Shown here: in pieces, positions 39,461 to 41,880 of the stretch
Layout: each line of letters opens with the position of its first letter
Numbering within the stretch: the first letter of the stretch is position 1
IMG/VR virus record: IMGVR_UViG_3300035661_000134
Location: 1 to 41,880 of that record
Reading direction: 5' to 3' (one strand)
Origin: a virus
DNA length: 41,880 nucleotides
Notes under the pieces: generated by a model
The model's database searches: none
What the model was told of the DNA's origin: nothing
Seen by the model: only the letters and a program-made list of their open reading frames with translations
Translations under genes and position numbers: made by a program

Positions 39461-40366
39461 CTATGGAATATTATAGCACTGATTAATTTTTCTGTCAAGT
39501 AAGTCTTTCATTGTATTTGCAATGTGTCTAATCTCCCACTGTGCGTGCGGGTCTATTCTCTTTTCTATAAAATCGTAAATCCAATTCAATGTGCCTGAAA
39601 CCATGATTGTTGTTCTCATTCCAGCAGGTAAAAGGTATCTTGCATCTTCTCTTTTAACTTTGTAGTTATAGACCAAATCCTTGTAAAGGAATTTTGACAG
39701 CTTTTCGTGTATTATTGCTTTCTCTTCTGCTTCATCATCGTTAAAAATACTGTCAGGTAATACAACATAGTTATCATCTTCTTTAACATATCTTTGACTT
39801 CTTTGTGAAAAGTTTAAAGCAGAATGTCTAACAAGTTGGTGTGTTGCTATTCTACTTACACCATCAATGTAAAATACAGCGAAACCGTCGTATTTAGTGT
39901 TTACATAAAGCAAAGAAACTTCAATGCTTTGTCTTTCATTTTTTATATCTACTAAACCACCGTTGAAGTATTTATACGGAGAAACATCGTATTCAGCAAG
40001 TTTAGTAAAAGCGTTTTGATATTGCTCTTGGTCTATTCTTTGTAATTCTTCTAAATAATGTCTTAAAGAGATGCCTATAACATCAGGATACTTAGGATTG
40101 TAGCGAGATTTGAAATATGTTGCACCTATACGTAATGCGTTTTCTTCTCCAACTTTTTTATAAGCGAATGAATGGGCGAAGATTGAAAAATGTTTGCGAT
40201 TAGCAAGACTAAGCAAAAATTCAGCTCTTCTTTCTTTGTCAGCTACTCTCGGGTCATCAAGTAAAAGCTCTTCAAAAGATTTATCCGAGTAGCATACTCT
40301 TGCTCCGAGAGATGCTAAAGGAAATGTGTCTTTGAAATCTTCAATTGAAAAGTGTTCTAAAAGCAC
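39461..40366 (-). CDS. thyX: FAD-dependent thymidylate synthase ThyX
   Basis: A 301-residue flavin-dependent thymidylate synthase that makes dTMP from dUMP. GTG at 40366 after GGAGGTG. The signature SRIATHQLVRHSALNFSQRS (171-190) is the ThyX motif, but the canonical R-H-R is R-H-S here. The S-F-S position is N-F-S; S190 at the end of the motif is kept. The usual E-H of the helix motif reads SIFAH (61-65). Either these substitutions are tolerated, as in some divergent phage ThyX, or activity is altered. Length is a little above the family norm. Provides thymidylate for the tmk product. Confidence 0.9.
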   Translation of the reverse strand: MLLEHFSIEDFKDTFPLASLGARVCYSDKSFEELLLDDPRVADKERRAEFLLSLANRKHFSIFAHSFAYKKVGEENALRIGATYFKSRYNPKYPDVIGISLRHYLEELQRIDQEQYQNAFTKLAEYDVSPYKYFNGGLVDIKNERQSIEVSLLYVNTKYDGFAVFYIDGVSRIATHQLVRHSALNFSQRSQRYVKEDDNYVVLPDSIFNDDEAEEKAIIHEKLSKFLYKDLVYNYKVKREDARYLLPAGMRTTIMVSGTLNWIYDFIEKRIDPHAQWEIRHIANTMKDLLDRKINQCYNIP

Positions 40367-40506
40367 GATTACACCTCCGATAGTTTATGTTGGTGGAGAC
40401 CTTATTCTACAAACCATAAAAAAGCTTCTAAAGAACAACTTACCCTTCCACGCTTCGCTCCAAGAAATAGTTTAACATAAAATAAAAATATTAGCAAGAT
40501 GAAAGT

Positions 40507-40861
40507 TTTTATGATTACTTTATGACTTCTTTATGATGTTTTTATGACTATTTTATGATTGGTGAAATCCTGTCATAAGGTTTAAGTTATTGATAAATAG
40601 CACCTTTTGTTAAATTTTTATGATTAGGTTTCTTTTATTACATTATGTATATTTTTAAAAATTAAATATGAGTATATTATACTCAAGTATAGTATATAAT
40701 ACGTATAGATATGCATAAGTATTTTTCAATCATAAAATCATAAAAAGTTTTTACAAAAGCGTTATTTATCAAACACTTAACCTTTATTGCAGATTTTCTC
40801 CGACCATAAAGAAGTCATAAAATAGTCATAAAGTAATCATAAAGAAGTCATAAAATTAGGT
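40507..40861. repeat. Dyad 1: inverted iteron arrays, 11-bp phased
   Basis: Left arm: five YTTTATGA units whose ATG falls at 40511, 40522, 40533, 40544 and 40555, exactly 11 bp apart. Right arm: five inverted units with CAT at 40805, 40816, 40827, 40838 and 40849, again exactly 11 bp. Between them an inner inverted pair (TTGATAAATAGC near 40590, GCGTTATTTATCAA near 40760) flanks a very AT-rich centre near 40681. This is origin-like architecture. Confidence 0.75.
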
Positions 40862-41026
40862 AAAATGCGGTTTAAAAGATAAGTAAAGAATGGTGAAAGG
40901 TTGTGGGGGAAGGTTTTAGGTGTAAGGTAATACCTTTTACTTACTAAGGCTGTAGGCTACCTTAGGAATTTGAGATTTTCCATGAATGAGAATAAGAGAC
41001 CAAAAGCGGGCTGTGGGCGATTTGCA

Positions 41027-41085
41027 AGCCAAGACCAAGCCAAACCGTTTCAACCCGAGCCAAAGCCAAGCCAAATTTTAGCCAA
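41027..41085. repeat. AGCCAA cluster
   Basis: Six copies of AGCCAA at 41027, 41038, 41058, 41064, 41069 and 41080 within 59 bp, in a GC-richer pocket. Followed by the stem ATTGAGA/TCTCAAT (41092-41110). A protein-binding cluster, perhaps for the primase or an initiator. Confidence 0.6.
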
Positions 41086-41122
41086 AATCTAATTGAGATT
41101 GTGTCTCAATTTCAGTTATAAG

Positions 41123-41253
41123 TTAAGCAGTGCATAATGTAGGAGTGTATAAAGGAATGCTTAAGCAGTGCATAATGTAGGAGTGTATAAAGGAATGCTT
41201 AAGCAGTGCATAATGTAGGAGTGTATAAAGGAATGCTTAAGCAGTGCATAATG
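41123..41253. repeat. 38-bp tandem repeat, 3.4 copies
   Basis: Three identical units beginning TTAAGCAGTGCATAATGTAG at 41123, 41161 and 41199, plus a 17-base partial unit at 41237. It lies between the two dyads. The period is not a multiple of three, so it is not a coding repeat. Confidence 0.9.
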
Positions 41254-41279
41254 CAATATAAGAAATGTTATATTGCATT
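41250..41279. other. Perfect 12-bp hairpin
   Basis: AATGCAATATAA (41250-41261), loop GAAATG, TTATATTGCATT (41268-41279). It starts inside the last partial 38-bp repeat and is followed by TTAC. Possible regulatory or single-strand origin structure. Confidence 0.6.
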
Positions 41280-41318
41280 TTACAGATTAATTTTTAAAGT
41301 GTAATTTTAAAGAGTGCT

Positions 41319-41733
41319 TTTTATGGGTCTTTTATGGTGTTTTTATGGGTCTTTTATGGTGTTTTTATGGGTCTTTTATGATTGATTAAAGCATTGAAAA
41401 ATAAGCATTTTTTATTAAGTATTTGAAAAATAAGCATTTTGTAAGTATTTGAAAAATAGATATTTTTAAAAAATAAGGTTATGGTTTTATGGTGTATATT
41501 TATATATACTATTTTCATAGGGTTTAATTAATAATTATAATTATATATACGTATATAGGGGTCATAAAATCCACTTTTTAACCTAATCATAAAAAACCTA
41601 AAAAATGCTTATTTATCAATACCTTAAAAAATGCTTATTTATCAATATCTTAATAAAAAATCTGTATTTTTCAATGCTTTCGTAATCATAAAAGAACCAT
41701 AAAAGAACCATAAAAGAACCATAAAAGAACCAT
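41319..41733. repeat. Dyad 2: inverted iteron arrays, 11-bp phased
   Basis: Left arm: six TTTTATGG/A units, ATG at 41323, 41334, 41345, 41356, 41367 and 41378, exactly 11 bp apart, alternating TTTTATGGGTC and TTTTATGGTGT. Right arm: five inverted units with CAT at 41687, 41698, 41709, 41720 and 41731. Inside, three GAAAAATAAGCATTTT-type elements face three AAAATGCTTATTTATCAAT-type elements. The centre near 41530 is almost pure A/T. Confidence 0.78.
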
Positions 41734-41738
41734 AAAAT

Positions 41739-41752
41739 ATGATTTAAATCAT
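41739..41752. promoter_or_regulatory. 14-bp palindrome, third copy
   Basis: ATGATTTAAATCAT is identical to the copies at 2729-2742 and 4571-4584. It sits just upstream of the -35 box of the early promoter at 41763, the right place for an operator. Confidence 0.6.
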
Positions 41753-41762
41753 AAAAAACCTA

Positions 41763-41791
41763 TTGACAAAAAGTTTAAACTGTGATATAAT
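41763..41791 (+). promoter_or_regulatory. Early promoter at right end, first copy
   Basis: TTGACA (41763-41768), 17-bp spacer, TATAAT (41786-41791). Same core as the promoters at 22 and 90. Confidence 0.88.
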
Positions 41792-41809
41792 TATAATTAA
41801 TAAAAGTGA

Positions 41810-41880
41810 ATAGGTAAGATTAAAAACCTATTGACAAAAAGTTTAAACTGTGATATAATTATAATTAATAAAAGTGAATA
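41810..41880. repeat. Terminal direct repeat (copy 2)
   Basis: Identical to 1-71, base for base. It contains the promoter TTGACA (41831-41836) and TATAAT (41854-41859). When the ends are joined this copy merges with the first. Confidence 0.9.

Larger units (their letters stand above)
40367..41880. other. Non-coding control region, likely replication origin
   Basis: About 1.5 kb without a convincing gene. In order: leader/promoter area of thyX, dyad 1 (40507-40861), a G-richer stretch with AGCCAA repeats, 38-bp tandem repeats, a hairpin, dyad 2 (41319-41733), the palindrome at 41739 and two early promoters. Together with 1-150 it is the only long non-coding part of the genome. Confidence 0.8.

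Noticed and set aside
39458-39487. AGGAGGTG followed by ATG and a seven-codon frame
   Set aside because: The frame is too short to be a normal gene and runs antisense over the thyX stop; probably a relic or coincidence.
40982-41092. Possible 36-residue open frame starting at ATG 40982 across the AGCCAA cluster
   Set aside because: No ribosome binding site at useful spacing, composition driven by the repeat, and it lies in the control region. Kept out as a gene.
41123-41253. CRISPR-like array
   Set aside because: The 38-bp units are directly adjacent with no spacers, so this is a simple tandem repeat.
1-41880. tRNA genes or an integrase/attachment site
   Set aside because: I saw no tRNA cloverleaf pattern and no integrase-type protein; a careful tRNA scan would settle the first point.

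Overview
The window looks like an essentially complete genome of a lytic, podovirus-like tailed phage. The first 71 bases are identical to the last 71, so the contig probably closes into a circle of about 41.8 kb, or is terminally redundant. The DNA is visibly AT-rich. Ribosome binding sites are near-perfect AGGAGGTG on the early genes. A signal-anchored coiled-coil i-spanin is followed by a lipobox-bearing o-spanin, which points to a Gram-negative (diderm) host. The host genus cannot be read from the sequence. A low-GC, possibly thermophilic bacterium such as an Aquificota is one guess, held loosely. There is no integrase, repressor or partition gene.

Layout. (1) 40367-41880 plus 1-150: a non-coding control region of about 1.65 kb in the circle. 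It has two large dyad-symmetric arrays of 11-bp-phased TTTATGA/TTTATGG iterons, a 38-bp tandem repeat, an AGCCAA cluster, and tandem early promoters (TTGACA, 17 bp, TGATATAAT) repeated at 68-bp period. (2) 151-7471, plus strand: small early genes, many separated by GCCGGC hairpins and duplicated leaders. They include a two-domain beta-sliding-clamp homologue, several single-domain proteins that may share the clamp fold, and a likely SSB. (3) 7526-16694, plus strand: replication and DNA processing, with a SNF2-like helicase, Cas4/RecB-type Fe-S nuclease, primase-helicase, family A DNA polymerase with 3'-5' exonuclease, an orphan DndC-like sulfur-transfer protein and a VRR-NUC nuclease. (4) 16714-38810, minus strand: the late genes, transcribed from 38.8 kb down to 16.7 kb. 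In transcription order these are a small CHC-type protein, tail fibre, accessory proteins, lysis cassette (i-spanin, o-spanin, holin-like, transglycosylase), portal, an ATP-grasp enzyme, tail proteins, large terminase, scaffold, major capsid, adaptor and a set of big internal/ejection proteins ending in a 1666-residue protein. Four good sigma70-type promoters lie in this block. (5) 38872-40366: thymidylate kinase (plus) and ThyX (minus), converging on a hairpin.

How it fits together. Tandem consensus promoters would drive the early block as one long transcript, punctuated by hairpins that may grade expression. The early and middle products build a phage-specific replisome (clamp, SSB, helicases, primase, PolA) that probably acts on the dyad iteron region, while ThyX and Tmk feed dTTP synthesis. 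The late block builds a short-tailed virion and lyses a diderm cell. The most unusual items are the beta clamp lacking domain 1 beside clamp-domain-like neighbours, the orphan DndC, the twin 11-bp-phased dyads, the modular GCCGGC hairpins and the ATP-grasp enzyme between portal and tail genes.
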